A stretch of DNA of 64,000 nt, from contig JAOALB010000001.1 in assembly GCA_025331125.1 (NCBI GenBank), forward strand, positions 992,001-1,056,000, in the 5' to 3' direction. The notes under the pieces were generated by a model that made no database searches, was not told where the DNA came from, and saw only the letters and a list, made by a program, of their open reading frames with translations. Both the position numbers and the translations under genes were made by a program. The stretch comes from Mycogone perniciosa. Lineage: Eukaryota > Ascomycota > Sordariomycetes > Hypocreales > Hypocreaceae. Shown here in pieces: positions 24,852-35,716 of the stretch (positions are counted from its first letter, which is position 1; each line of letters opens with the position of its first letter).

Positions 24852-24875
24852 GTGGCCGGAATCCATTCCGGCCAC
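24852..24875. promoter_or_regulatory. Second palindrome, CGG-N8-CCG, near copy of the first
   Basis: A perfect inverted repeat with 11-base arms GTGGCCGGAAT and ATTCCGGCCAC around two central bases. It lies about 205 bp upstream of the dioxygenase start and differs from the copy at 24384 mainly by one extra central base. The preceding GTGTGGCCGG context is also shared. Confidence 0.65.
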
Positions 24876-25080
24876 CGGGTACTTAGGCGGCGGCGCGGAC
24901 CCGGACTCGAGCTGAACGATCCGAACTCTCCAGACATCACTCGACAACTCTTCTATATCACTCTTTGCTATCAAGGGCCCCTTCGGTCGTCCAGCCTTGT
25001 CCACCTTGCCTCCCCTTGGCTTATACACTCCGCCTTATACAACCAACCCTTCCGCCTTTACTTCATCATATCCTTTCATC

Positions 25081-26617
25081 ATGGGCTCTATCGGAAACGC
25101 CACACCTCAGTTCGAGGTCCTGAGTGACTCTCGTCCAGATGATATGTCCCTCCCTGCCTTCATGGTTTCCACATCCAGGGGCTTCCTCCCCCGTATGGAC
25201 CCTATCGTCACTCTGCCCAAGGAGTTCGACCCCTTAGAGTCCATCCTTCAGCGCATGCCTGTCAAGACTCTGTCCGGAGAGCCAGGTCTTCTCGCCCATG
25301 GCAAGCTGGGTGATGAGGTAGACACCAACTTCCCTGACCTGACCGCTGCCATGGACCTGTACAAGGACAACCTCCCCCTGATGAATGCCCTCTACCGAGA
25401 CTACTCCTTCCTTGCTTCAGCATACCTCCTTGAGCCTTGCCATGAGCGCTTCGTCAGGGGTGAAGGCTATGGCTTGGGACGACAGGTCCTGCCCAAGCAG
25501 ATCGCTCACCCTATTGCCCGATGTGCCGAGATGTAAGTCATATCATATCAGTCATAGTTTATCAACAACATAGCTGACCTTTCATCATAGCACCGGCTTC
25601 AAGCCCTTCATGGAGTATGCCGGCTCCTATGCCCTATTCAACTACCGTCTCGAGGATCCTGCTCGTGGCCTGGAGTACGACAACATCCGCCTCATCCGAG
25701 CTTTCGAGCATGGTCTGCACCCCGAGTCCTCTGAGGCCGGCTTTGTCCTGGTCCACATTGACATGGTCAAGAACTCTGGTCCCCTTGTTGCCGGAACTAT
25801 GCGCTGTCTTGAGGAGGCTTCCAAGGCGACCTCCATCCTCGGCTCGGTCGAGGAGCGTGCTTCATTCAACCAGGGTCTGTCCGAGATTGTCGGGGCCCTG
25901 AAGAAGATCAACAGTGTCATGGAGACCATGTGGGGCAAGTCCCGACCAAGAGAGTACACCAGCTTCCGAACCTTCATCTTCGGCATCACCTCGCAGTCCA
26001 TGTTCCCCGATGGCGTTGTGTACGAGGATCTCTTCGACAACAAGCCCGTGTCCTTCCGCGGCGAGAGCGGTGCCAACGACTCCATGGTTCCCCTGATGGA
26101 CAACTTCCTCCAGATCCCCATGCCCGACACGCCTCTGACGTCCATCCTCCAAGACTTCCGCGAGTACCGCCCTAGCAACCACAAGGGTTTCCTCCAGTAC
26201 GTCAAGAACCGCTCGCTCGAGCTGGACCTCAAGACCTTTGCCCTGGGCTCTAAGGGCACACCCACGTCGGATGAGCAGAAGGAGCTGCTGCGGGAGTCGC
26301 GCAGCCTGTGGATCCAGATCCTCAATGAGGTGCGAGACTTCCGCTGGCGCCACTGGTGCTTCGCTAGGGAGTACATCCTCAAACAGACTTCGCATCCCAC
26401 TGCTACTGGTGGCAGCCCCATCGTTACCTGGCTGCCTAACCAGCTAGGCGCGGTGCTGGCGGAGATGGAGAATGTGTATGAGACGACTAGGGTGCAGCAT
26501 GATAACGGCCTGGGTAAGGTTGCTGAGGATGTCATGGACCATGCTATTCGACAGAGGGAAACCCTGAAGAAGGAGGTTGACAAGTTCTGCGCTGAGAGAG
26601 GAGTTACTCGTTCTTGA
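25081..26617 (+). CDS. Indoleamine 2,3-dioxygenase family protein
   Basis: Two exons, 25081-25532 and 25591-26617, encode 492 residues. The 58-bp intron begins GTAAGT, has a GCTGAC branch site and ends CATAG. The whole length matches fungal IDO-type haem dioxygenases. The substrate and loop motif FRGESGAND is at about 305-313, and the proximal haem-ligand region RDFRWRHW gives His405. IDO opens the indole ring of tryptophan to N-formylkynurenine, the first step toward kynurenine and NAD; some fungal paralogues have low activity or other indole substrates. The codons are more strongly biased to C in the third position than in neighbouring genes, suggesting high expression. Two palindromes in the promoter suggest control by a zinc-cluster factor. 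Confidence 0.9.
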
Positions 26618-27247
26618 ATGGGAGGCGGGAGAAAAAGGGGTCAATGTTAAGTCAAGTTCTCAGATACCAAAAACAATCGAAAGTTTTTTTTTCTTCACCA
26701 ATGACTGTCTTATTGTATGAATCGCTGGGACTCTCGTCAGAATCGCTGGGACTCTCGTCAGAACCGCTGTGCCTTGACGAAAGTATGCTGTAGGATTTTC
26801 TCTGGCTGATAAATCGCTACAAGATAGGACGTTGTAGCACGGCGATGTATCACCACCATTTTCCACACCACTCTTGCGTGGCCTACACGAGCCGTCTCAT
26901 GGCTCGTTGCATTGAAAACGTCGTGTTTCTTGCGTAAACAACAGCCAAGACAGCGCCGAGCGGGGAATTCAGTCAGCTATGCAGCACCTCCCAACAAGGC
27001 AAACAGCTTCCACCAACACAGAGTATGGGTAAGCTTGCACCACATGTAGGTCTATGCTGTGCAACCACTTTATCCCTTTGTCAGACCAAATGGGATGCAA
27101 TAATGGGACCATGGATTCAGAGGGTCGCGGCCGCGAGAGGGGACCTGAAGAGATTCCCACCTTTTCGCAATTTTCGCCGTCCTGTCTCGCCATGGAAGAG
27201 AGCTTGGTTGGATTTCTGCAACAAGAAACACATTCAGGGCTGAGACG
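26618..27247. other. Intergenic between dioxygenase and Cys-rich membrane protein
   Basis: No gene is supported. Contains the 21-bp tandem repeat at 26720-26767 and presumably the promoter of the next gene. Confidence 0.55.
26720..26767. repeat. 21-bp tandem repeat
   Basis: Two perfect copies of a 21-bp unit (AATCGCTGGGACTCTCGTCA plus G) followed by a degenerate start of a third copy, about 100 bp after the dioxygenase stop codon, probably within its 3' untranslated region. Confidence 0.9.
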
Positions 27248-28476
27248 ATGAGACTCTTTATCCTCCTCCCCATCTCCAGCCTGGCCATCGCCAGCGCGAC
27301 AAAACACAGATACGGCTCCCTTCCCATCATACCCGAAGGCTTCACACCACGATATTTCCTGGATAAATCGCATCCCCTCGCCAAACGCGATGGATCCTGC
27401 GGCGAAGGCAATCACAACTGTAAGTCATTCCAAGTCCCTATGATCAAAAAGCGCAAAACTCTCAACACCTCTCACACACAGGCCTCGAAATCGGCCACAG
27501 CGACAGATGCTGCGACAACGACAGCTACTGCTACGTCAACAAAGACAACGCCCCCAAATGCTGCCCCATCGGCTCCAACTGCACAAACGACTCCCCCTGT
27601 CGCCGCACCGCCTTCTACTGCACCTCCACGCGCACCCTCACCAGCAGCGCCATAGCCACTGAGACAGGCTGCTGCAACAGAGCGTGTCCCCAGACGAGCC
27701 ACTACCTCTGTCCGGCCAGTCTCGGCGGTAATTGCTGCCCTTTCGGGTCTGAGTGCCAAGCAGGCGGGAACTGCATCGCGACGAAAACAACAAAGCCCTC
27801 GCGGACACCGAGTCTGACCCCGGTTGTGCAAGGGTGCACGACATCGCAGTACAAATGCGCAGACGGAACCGGCTGCTGCGACAATTCTCAGTATTGCACC
27901 CGATTCGCCGGCACCGGGTTCTGCGCCGAAGCCAGCCCCACCAGCTCCGCGTCCGCCCCGATGGAGGTTAGTTCCTCCGGCCTTTCCATCGGAGCCAAAG
28001 CCGGAATTGCCGTAGGGGCCGTCGTGGGCGGGAGTCTCGTCCTCGGAACCGCTATTTGGTTGTTCATCTCAAAGAGGAAAGCAAAGGGGAGCAGTAACAA
28101 CGCATCGAGCCAGCAAAACGGTGGTCTTCCCGGTGCTGAGCGCGCCATGACAACTGTGACGGCATCGTCGCAAGCGTGGCCAGGACGTGGCGATGACTGG
28201 ACCGAACCGGCGACGGGGCCCTTTACCGAGACGGGGCAGGTATCGTCTTCGCCGGTCCCGGACCGTGCTGTGCCGGGTCGAGCTGTCCAGCCGGGAGATA
28301 TCGCGGCCCCCGTTGAGATCGGTCCAGGGGATAGGAGAGAAGGGCACGAGGGAGAGCCCTTGTCGCCCAAATCTGCCGTTAGTGCGTTTACAGAACTTCA
28401 ACAAACTGAGACCATCGAGGGCCGCTTCGAGTTAGATGGGTCTGAAGCAGTCCGAACACCAACGCGCCCAGCTTGA
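27248..28476 (+). CDS. Cys-rich single-pass membrane protein with signal peptide
   Basis: Two exons, 27248-27419 and 27482-28476, encode 388 residues; the 62-bp intron begins GTAAGT and splitting a Cys codon restores the frame. Residues 1-17 are a good signal peptide (MRLFILLPISSLAIASA). A Kex2-like KR at 46-47 may release a short propeptide. Residues 51-210 are a Cys-rich extracellular region with repeated CC pairs (RCCDND, KCCPIG, GCCNRA, NCCPFG, GCCDNS) spaced as in disulfide-rich or chitin-binding-like folds. A hydrophobic segment at about 232-253 (GIAVGAVVGGSLVLGTAIWL) is followed by basic KRK, then a 130-residue Pro/Glu-rich cytoplasmic tail. This is a type I topology. I do not know a function; surface sensing or wall binding is plausible. 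Confidence 0.78.
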
Positions 28477-28746
28477 CCAAATCTGTATAGAGATCTGAAA
28501 TTCAAATGAGACACTTTTCATCCTTGTTCGCATTTTTTCGGAGAGAAACGGAAATTGTTGCCGTCTATTGAATGAACGCCTAATCTGATAGTACACGATA
28601 CCGTCCAAATTCAATATCTGGGAAATCCTGCAAACGTGAACAAAAACATCATGTACTCCGTATGATTGACTGCAATCAGTTGCACCGTGCTTCCCCTTTT
28701 CATGGCAAAAAAGCCTTATATCCCATCCCCTAACGCCGCATAGGTA

Positions 28747-28781
<35 letters not shown>

Positions 28782-28894
28782 CTCAGAATAAAAGAAATAA
28801 AGGGGGCAAAAAGGTGGAGGTTTGAGAAAGAAGAGAATTGAAAGGACAAAGAAGACCGGCTTTTGCCCACTGTCCCGGGTTCATGCTAAAAAGA
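28477..28894. other. Intergenic, 3' ends of convergent genes
   Basis: No gene. Holds one TACTCCGTA motif (28652) and a GA microsatellite. Confidence 0.6.
28751..28777. repeat. GA dinucleotide microsatellite
   Basis: Thirteen uninterrupted GA units in convergent intergenic DNA. Confidence 0.95.
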
Positions 28895-29841
28895 TCAGCA
28901 CACTATACCGCCAAATGGCGCGCAGTTCCGCAGATCCTTGACCAAGTCCTCAACGCTACTAAGGTGACGACTTAGAAGTTTCTGCTTCTCCTCGGTGGTG
29001 AGAGTGGCCACACCGTTGCTGTCGGCGCGTCTCCGTTTGTTATCAGCGCCGAAGGCACCAACAAGTTTTGAGGGGCTGCGTTGGAGCATGGCGGGCACAG
29101 AGTCTCGCTGGTCGGCGCGCGGAATGGAGGGCATTTCGGGCATGAGGTAGAAGTAAAGAAACTCGACGAGCTTGAGCTTGACCTCGCGCGAGGTGGATCG
29201 CGACTTGAAAAGAGAAGTGACGGTGAGGAGGCCATCAAGTCCTTCAAAGGTGCGCGTGTTATTGGGCGTGTCGATAAGGGCGACGACGAGGGTGAGCAGA
29301 GTGGCGGACTGGATAGCTGGGCAGTTGAATGGCTCCAAGAGATCGAGGAGGAGCTGAGATATGTTTGTCAGTCGTCAAGTCGTTCGTAGTGATATCGTTG
29401 AACCCTTACATTCATGTTCTGCTCTCTGGAAAAGAGCGACCTGCTCGGAGGGTGCAGCAGTAGCACGCCCTGAATCAGGTCCAGCGCACTCAAGATGAGC
29501 AAGTCATTCTGTCCATCGCTGCCCTTGGCCATAAGGCGGTCGAGGGTGCCGATGAGGCGCATCGCCACGTTCCACTCGAAGCCCTCCTGCAGCTTGAAGA
29601 ATTCGCGAAAAGCCGGGTCCTGCGTGAGCTGGGCCAGGTCCTTGCGCGGCGGAAGGGGAGCGTCGCCATTATCATCAGCAGCAATGCTGGAAGACGACGA
29701 AGTGGAGCGTTTGTGCTTGGGATTGCCGTTGGACAGGCAGATTTGGGCGAGGAGGCCTTCGACCTGGCGCAAGCCCTTGCGGATCTTGGGTCCGTCGAAC
29801 GAGGACAGGTTATCGAATGCGAGTGACAAGAGAGCCTCCAT
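28895..29841 (-). CDS. Cell division control protein Cdc14 (septation initiation network)
   Basis: Two exons, 29841-29410 and 29353-28895, encode 296 residues. The 56-bp intron begins GTAAGG and ends TCTCAG, phase 0. The ATG at 29841 is used; the frame extends upstream only to a GTG. The sequence matches the fungal Cdc14 family of the septation initiation network (not the Cdc14 phosphatase): MEALLSLAFDNLSSFDGPKI at the start, LIGTLDRLMAKG and DLIQGVLLLHPPSR in the middle, and the C-terminal helical LVEFLYFYLMPE block. In fission yeast the protein binds and activates kinase Sid1 at the spindle pole body to trigger septation. A Ser-rich loop at about 45-60 and the polar tail from 225 are variable. 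The gene is divergent from GGPP synthase. Confidence 0.88.
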
Positions 29842-30313
29842 TGTTGCGATGCGTATCACTAACTGATAAGATAGAAAGAGGCTGTGATGGCAACGGTTTG
29901 GGTGAATTTAGGTGAGAAGGACAGGAAACCGGCAGCGGGCGCACAGGGGCGCAGATATGTTAAAGACTGACGAAGAAATGCATTTGGGTATCACGCAGCG
30001 AAGGCCAAAAACCGCACGAGAAGAGAACGATACAAAGCAGGGAGGAATAGAGCTGGAATTTGCACGGCGATAACCAAGGCGACGGGTGGATTGGCCGTGG
30101 TCATGGGGATGGTCATAGCTATTCTCGCCGTGTCCATTGACGTGTGCGCTCATTGCCCCGGCAACCACTCGCCCGGTCTTGGCCGAATTACTGCACCCCG
30201 GCCTCCGGACAACGGGACGAGGCCGCCTGAAGGTGAGACGGGAGAGGTTAACGGCTAAATTGCCGACCGATGCACGCCATCTTGATTTCATCGAAGGATG
30301 TTGATTCAATATA

Positions 30314-30340
30314 TACGGAGTACGGAGTACTACGGAGTAG
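30314..30340. repeat. Triple TACGGAGTA motif
   Basis: Three near-adjacent copies of TACGGAG(TA), the densest occurrence of the dispersed motif in the window. Confidence 0.85.
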
Positions 30341-31200
30341 TATATGAATATCCACCTTTGCCAATTTGATGCGCGTATGACTCCATACGCTTCCATAAAC
30401 CTGATTCCCACCAGCATGTTGTGATAATACAACCAACCATGACCCAACACCCAGCTGTTTACAAATACCCGCCGTTACGAGCCACCGTATCTCATATAAG
30501 AAAAGAGACAACAATGATTTGATCTATCTCTTCCGAATCCGTGCTATGAATTAATCCTTGCAGCGCATGGACGTCACTCCGCAAGTCCCGGGTCCTCCAA
30601 TTCCACCATGTCTCAGTCTTTGGTCCGCCGCCAAAGGCTCCATCTACCAGTAGCAGACACGAACAGGCCACGCGGATTCAATTTTAATATCAATGCCTCG
30701 ATGTCCTCCTCAATTGGAGACTTTAGACTTTTTGCACATATTTTTCTACATTCCAAGCAGCTTTCTCAGTGCAGCAAGCCTTGCGAAGTACTCCAGCTCT
30801 AGTTTCACCCATCTCAGTCCAGGTATGTTTGTAGGCCCTGGCAGCTCATCAAAGCTTGTTTCAGTTTCTTTGCATGTGACTCTATCGTCATGCATTATCG
30901 CCATCGCGCGCCAGCCGTTTTCCCCGCTTCCCGAACTCCCTATTCTGATCACGCGGGCAGTGATGGAGATGGCGCCCTTTTACGTGTCGAGTCGCCAGAG
31001 GCAGAAGCGTTTCTTTGGCTAACCTGTGATCGCAATGGCGTCTGCAGATCCAACAGCCACCGAGCGAGAACGCCCACCTGGGAGCCAGGCCATCACGAAG
31101 CGACCCGATGCCATAGTATTGGGTTCCCGACATTCTGTCCCTATCCTTGCTAATCGGCGAAATCGAGTCAACTACATCCAGTAGGCAGACGCTCTGCAAC

Positions 31201-31217
31201 ATATATATATATATATA
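31201..31217. repeat. AT dinucleotide run
   Basis: Eight AT units about 50 bp upstream of the GGPP synthase start. It could also act as a TATA-like core promoter element, which is inference. Confidence 0.7.
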
Positions 31218-31263
31218 ATTCATGCCGGCACTTCGCAGCCGCGCGAGACCCCGCCTCTGATTG

Positions 31264-32688
31264 ATGGGTTCCTCCGAAAAGGCGCCACTGGATGAGGAGC
31301 CTGCGTCGTCATCGTCATCTTCTGCAGCTACAAATACTACGAGTATAAACAGAAGAATGCTCTCCGATTCGCGCGTCTTCCCCAACGCCATTCCTCCTCG
31401 AACATCCAGCACGGGTCTGCACCACGGCTTCTCTGCCATCATCGGCTCTCCTCCGCGAACCGCCGCGTCCGTCTCCGCCGTCCTGAATCCCGTCTCCGAG
31501 GGCAAGTGGCTGCAGAGCTCCGCAAAGGGGAAGCAGCCGGAGCAACCGCCGAAGCACTCGCGACAGCACTCACGACAGCACTCACGACAGCACTCGCGAC
31601 ATCAGTCGTCCCATCAGCATCCTCAGACACCGCTGCAAACACAGCTTCTGCAGCAGCCGCCGCAACCGCCGCCGAGGAAGCAGAGCATCAGGAAACCCGG
31701 ACCTGGTCTCATCATCATGCAGCACCAAAACTCGCCCTTAGGGTCGCCCGACCCCAGCCGCTTCGCCACCGAAGACTTCACTTTCTCAAGTCGAAACACC
31801 TGGACCGACGACAAGGAACGGGTCGTGAGAGGCCCGTACCAGTATGTCGTCAGCCACCCAGGCAAGGACTTCCGCGCACATGTCATTGCCGCCTTCAATG
31901 CCGTCCTCGAAGTTCCCCCCAAGACCCTCGAAACCATCACGAGGGTTGTGGGCATGCTCCACGAGTCGTCTCTCCTCGTCGATGACGTCCAAGACTCATC
32001 AGAGCTACGTCGCGGCTTTCCCGTTGCACACAACATCTTTGGCGTCGCCCAAACCATCAACGCAGCCAACTACATGTACTTTAACGCCTTGCAAGAGCTG
32101 CTGAGCTTAAACAATAACCAACTCATATCCACGTTTGCCGAGGAACTCGTCAACCTACACCGCGGCCAGGGCATGGATCTATTCTGGCGAGACACCCTGA
32201 CCTGTCCCACCGAGGACGACTACCTGGAAATGGTAGGCAACAAAACAGGTGGCCTATTCCGCCTCGGCATCAAGCTCATGCAAGCTGAGTCCACCGCTCC
32301 CTTCGATTGCGTGCCCTTGGTCGACATCATCGGCCTCATCTTCCAGATCCGCGATGACTACATGAACCTCAACTCCAACGAGTACAGCTACAACAAGGGC
32401 ATGTGCGAGGACCTGACCGAGGGCAAATTCTCCTTCCCCGTCATCCACAGCATCCGCGCCGACCCTACCGATCTCCAGCTCATCAACATCCTTAAGCAAA
32501 AACCCACTGACCTCCAAGTCAAGCGCTATGCTGTCTCGTACATGGAGTCCAAGGGCAGCTTTGAGTATACCCGCCAGGTTGTTAATACCCTCATTGAGAG
32601 GGCACGGAAGATGGCTGATGAGCTGGACCAAGGCTGGGGCAAGGTAGCAGGCATTCACAAGATCCTGGATAAAATGGTGATACCGTAA
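31264..32688 (+). CDS. Geranylgeranyl diphosphate synthase with long N-terminal extension
   Basis: A single exon of 474 residues from the ATG at 31264; the preceding codon is TTG. The trans-prenyltransferase core starts near residue 185. The first Asp-rich motif DDVQD is at 240-244 and is followed by SSELRRG; the second, FQIRDDYMN, is at 360-368 with Asp364 and Asp365; GKFSFPVIHSIR follows. The core matches fungal type III GGPP synthases, which add isopentenyl diphosphate to farnesyl diphosphate to make the C20 precursor for prenylation, carotenoids and diterpenes. The first 150 residues are Ser/Pro/Gln/His-rich and disordered, with a fourfold HSRQ repeat at residues 98-113; no mitochondrial targeting is obvious. 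No terpene cyclase is nearby, which favours a primary-metabolism enzyme. Confidence 0.92.
   Translation: MGSSEKAPLDEEPASSSSSSAATNTTSINRRMLSDSRVFPNAIPPRTSSTGLHHGFSAIIGSPPRTAASVSAVLNPVSEGKWLQSSAKGKQPEQPPKHSRQHSRQHSRQHSRHQSSHQHPQTPLQTQLLQQPPQPPPRKQSIRKPGPGLIIMQHQNSPLGSPDPSRFATEDFTFSSRNTWTDDKERVVRGPYQYVVSHPGKDFRAHVIAAFNAVLEVPPKTLETITRVVGMLHESSLLVDDVQDSSELRRGFPVAHNIFGVAQTINAANYMYFNALQELLSLNNNQLISTFAEELVNLHRGQGMDLFWRDTLTCPTEDDYLEMVGNKTGGLFRLGIKLMQAESTAPFDCVPLVDIIGLIFQIRDDYMNLNSNEYSYNKGMCEDLTEGKFSFPVIHSIRADPTDLQLINILKQKPTDLQVKRYAVSYMESKGSFEYTRQVVNTLIERARKMADELDQGWGKVAGIHKILDKMVIP
31555..31602 (+). repeat. 12-bp coding repeat encoding HSRQ
   Basis: Four tandem units of CACTCRCGACAG (the last ends in T), inside the N-terminal extension of GGPP synthase. 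Confidence 0.9.
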
Positions 32689-33041
32689 AGGAATTTGAAT
32701 GTACGGATACATATGAGGGAGATGACATGCGTATTAATGGGGAACGACATGCATTCATGGCAAGGTGACGATAATTGAAACTGAGCGAGTATGGATTACG
32801 ACTACATAATAGATGCTGCCAAAATGGTAGCGCACTGTTGAATGTTGCATCATCTAAATCTACATTGGCCATTCTGTGCTAGATTCTCAATTGCTGTCAT
32901 AAAGGTTCTATCATTCTCGTGATTACCTACCAATACATCCCACCTGATGCGCCATTCCCAGCTACATATCATCATTACCCATTTCCAAAAACCAGCAAGC
33001 CCAAAAAGGGGGGTTAATGCTACAGAACAGAAAACAATACC
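32689..33041. other. Short intergenic gap, convergent 3' ends
   Basis: About 350 bp between the stop codons of GGPP synthase and the peroxin gene. Nothing else is seen. Confidence 0.6.
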
Positions 33042-34570
33042 TCATAAACCCGGCGCAGCAGCAGAAACCTTCCTCTTTACTAACCTTACCCATCTCCTCC
33101 GTCTCCACTCTCCCCTTCTTCCAGTTCCATCCTCGCCCTCTTCCCAGCTCGTCCTCGGCATCGCCGCCGTTGCTTTCAGTTTTCCATTGTCAGGGTGGTG
33201 ATCTACCACACCTGTTCGGTCCTCTCGCTCATTGTAGATATCGTACACCCACCTCTCGCCTTCGGTCTCGACCTCAACGCCCGTGATGATGCGCTCCTCG
33301 ACCCAGTCCCTGCTCCAGAGATCGAGCGCCCACTTCTTCTCGCTCCACTCCCAGCCCTCTGGCGGCATGACATCCTCGAAGAAGCGTGTGCCACGCGCCC
33401 GCTCGCCAGAGATGCGGGGCTGGGATAGAGGGTCGTACGGCGAAGGACAAAATAGCCAGGGCTCCCACTCGCCGGCTCCTGATGCTCGCTGAAGCTCAAA
33501 GATCTCTACTTCACGGGTCTCAGGTGCTGAGTCTAGTATTACGTCCTCGGCGATCCAGTCGTCCATCCATGTCTTGGCTTTCTCCTCTCTGGGTTGAATG
33601 TGCTCCTGACGGGTCGCCGCCAACAAGCGAGTGACTGCTGGATGTCCCGAGCCGATGGTAGCCCATCCACCGAGAAGGAATACGAATCTCCACGGAATTA
33701 TGTGTGCAGAAATCGTCATAATCACTCCACCCACAAAAAGAAACAGAAACACTGCTGATGATAGTGCCTCGTTGCTGAAGTTGCTAATGGGAACCAACAG
33801 TGCCACTACCAGATCGTGCCCCTGGCTAAAGTCTTCCATGCTGTTCTGCAGGTCACGCATATTGTGGAAGAAGTCCTTGCTCAGTTCCTTGACAGGCCGC
33901 ACCGTCGCCGCTGGTGCCAAGGGAGGTCCTCTCGGGGAGTAGCCCATGCCTTGCTCGCTTGACAACGTGCCCTTTGGCGGAGCCGGATGTCTTGCCAGGA
34001 ACCCCGGGATGAAGGCACCTAGCAGTATTGTGACTATTGGTAAAACGGAGATTAAGTATGGGTCGAGACAGACGAATGTGTAGGCGGCGAGCAGTGATAG
34101 CGTATGGGAGGGTTTGCGCCAGGAGAAGAGGCGCTCCATGCGGCCCTGGAATTGGAAAACGACGCCGATGCGGGCGTTAAATCGACGGAAGTTGTTGGAC
34201 ATGGTGGTGATATTGAAGTTCGGGCGCTGGGAGGATACCGTGTCGTCTGCCGAGAAGGACACGTCGGGGCCCATGCCATCGTCCGCAGGGATGACTTGCT
34301 CGAGCAGTCTGCCAGAGCATCAGCAATGTGTTCGATCTGATGTTTGCGCCAATACGGAGCCTTCAAGGACTATGCGAACTTCTCTACTAGTCTATCTTGA
34401 ATGTTTGCCCTCTCGCGGAGAGCCGCGAACCCACCCCGTAGACCGGATCTTTGAGGTGACGCCATCGCGGGATCGAGTTCCGTTGCCGCCCTTTGAACGC
34501 GCTCTGGGGGGGTTCGGTCGGGTGATTCGTCGTGGCTGGCGGCCAACATCTCGGCAGTGAAGTCGTCCAT
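33042..34570 (-). CDS. Pex28-32-family integral peroxisomal membrane peroxin (dysferlin domain)
   Basis: Two exons, 34570-34380 and 34308-33042, encode 485 residues. The 71-bp intron has the less common donor GTTCGC and ends GGCAG, phase 2. The ATG at 34570 (MDDFTAEML) is preferred to the upstream TTG. Two hydrophobic regions, about 133-168 and 246-282, each look like a membrane hairpin. The C-terminal part (about 330-430) has the alternating Trp-rich blocks of a DysF domain: EWEPWLFCPSPYDP and PPEGWEWSEKKWALDLWSRDW. This matches the fungal Pex23/24/30-32 family, which controls peroxisome number and ER-peroxisome contacts and can shape ER membranes. Which paralogue it is cannot be told by eye. 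Confidence 0.85.
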
Positions 34571-35716
34571 TTTCGCGCGAGATGTTGGCAAGCGCTGGTT
34601 TCATTCTGGCGTCGGTGTGATGGAAGGTTGAGGTCAGGGTTGCATGTGACATGAGTTGACGATGATCTCACATGTGGCGTTCCGGCGCCACACTCCACAC
34701 CCGCCAATTATGGCGTCTACTCCTGTACCTAGTAAACTCCCCACAAATTTTTATATCATCTACCTCGTATTAAAGAGGCAATGATTTGGGCGTTTACAAA
34801 TGATGAACTTAAACTTATGCAGGAGCGCCGCGTAGTCAGCCTGGCTTCTTGATTACCTGACTTGACTACCTAGATATGTGTCTATGACCTGGAGTACTTG
34901 TAGTATGTAGTAATATTTTCCAAGTCCAACTTTCTAGGATTAGATTACGGAGTGTAGCGCCGTGTGACTTACTCACCTAGGGGAGGCCATTATTAGTAGT
35001 ATCACGATATGGCACCTGCAAACCTCACTTCCACACCCGTACGAAGCATTTCTAATACCATCTGCCATTGAAATCCCCGACTCCAGTTCCTCGCGACCAA
35101 GACTTATAGGTCCACATGGGTACCCAGCGTCAAAATCCTGACGGTTGTCCTCCGCTTCGTCTGTATCCAGCACGCTGGCATCAGCCTCCCGTCAAGTCGG
35201 ACGTAGTTCACCATCCCAAATCCAAATTTAACTTACGGATGCCAGCCGCTTGTACATCCGGGGGAAATTCGAATATATTGATACCGGGTACGTCGACTGT
35301 CCATAGACCAGCGTCATCAAGCTTGGATGAAGATAATCAGCATAGTATGCCTTGGTAGGACCAAAAGGAGAAATTATGGTGGATCTAAAGAATAACAAAA
35401 GAGTATCTAAGAGCTAAGGCTCGTGTGCGACGCTTCTTCAGCGCTGTCTTCCAATCGGGTTGTACTCTGCCGCAGGTACAAAGAAGGCCGCCGTGTGGCT
35501 GTTTAATCCAGTCCCGCCATAGGCCGAGTTCAATGGCCCAAATCTCCGCATCTCGTCTGCTACCCAACTTCAACTCACTGGCTCAACAACTTGAATCCGT
35601 CGTCAGAAAACCTGTCCTATGAACCCTCATTCTACCTGATCATCCAGTCCCCATAAACTCCACTCGTACAGCAACTAAGGCTTCCGGCCTTCACCCACAA
35701 GTCGTCACTTACGACA
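34571..35716. other. Intergenic, promoter of the peroxin gene
   Basis: No gene is supported. The DNA is more AT-rich from about 34730 onward and leads into the decayed NLR-like gene. Confidence 0.5.

Larger units (their letters stand above)
23986..25080. other. Promoter region of the indoleamine dioxygenase gene
   Basis: No gene is supported. The stretch holds two related palindromes (24384-24404 and 24852-24875) and many further CGG/CCG triplets. The last 100 bp before the start are CT-rich. Confidence 0.6.
29842..31263. other. Intergenic, divergent promoters of the Cdc14-type gene and GGPP synthase
   Basis: No gene is supported. Three TACGGAG copies lie head to tail at 30314-30340, and an AT dinucleotide run at 31201-31217 sits about 50 bp before the GGPP synthase start. 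Frames on both strands between 30600 and 31500 show no recognisable protein. Confidence 0.55.

Noticed and set aside
25642..26583. 313-codon minus-strand frame opposite the dioxygenase
   Set aside because: Antisense to an exon with strong codon bias, which keeps the opposite frame open by chance.
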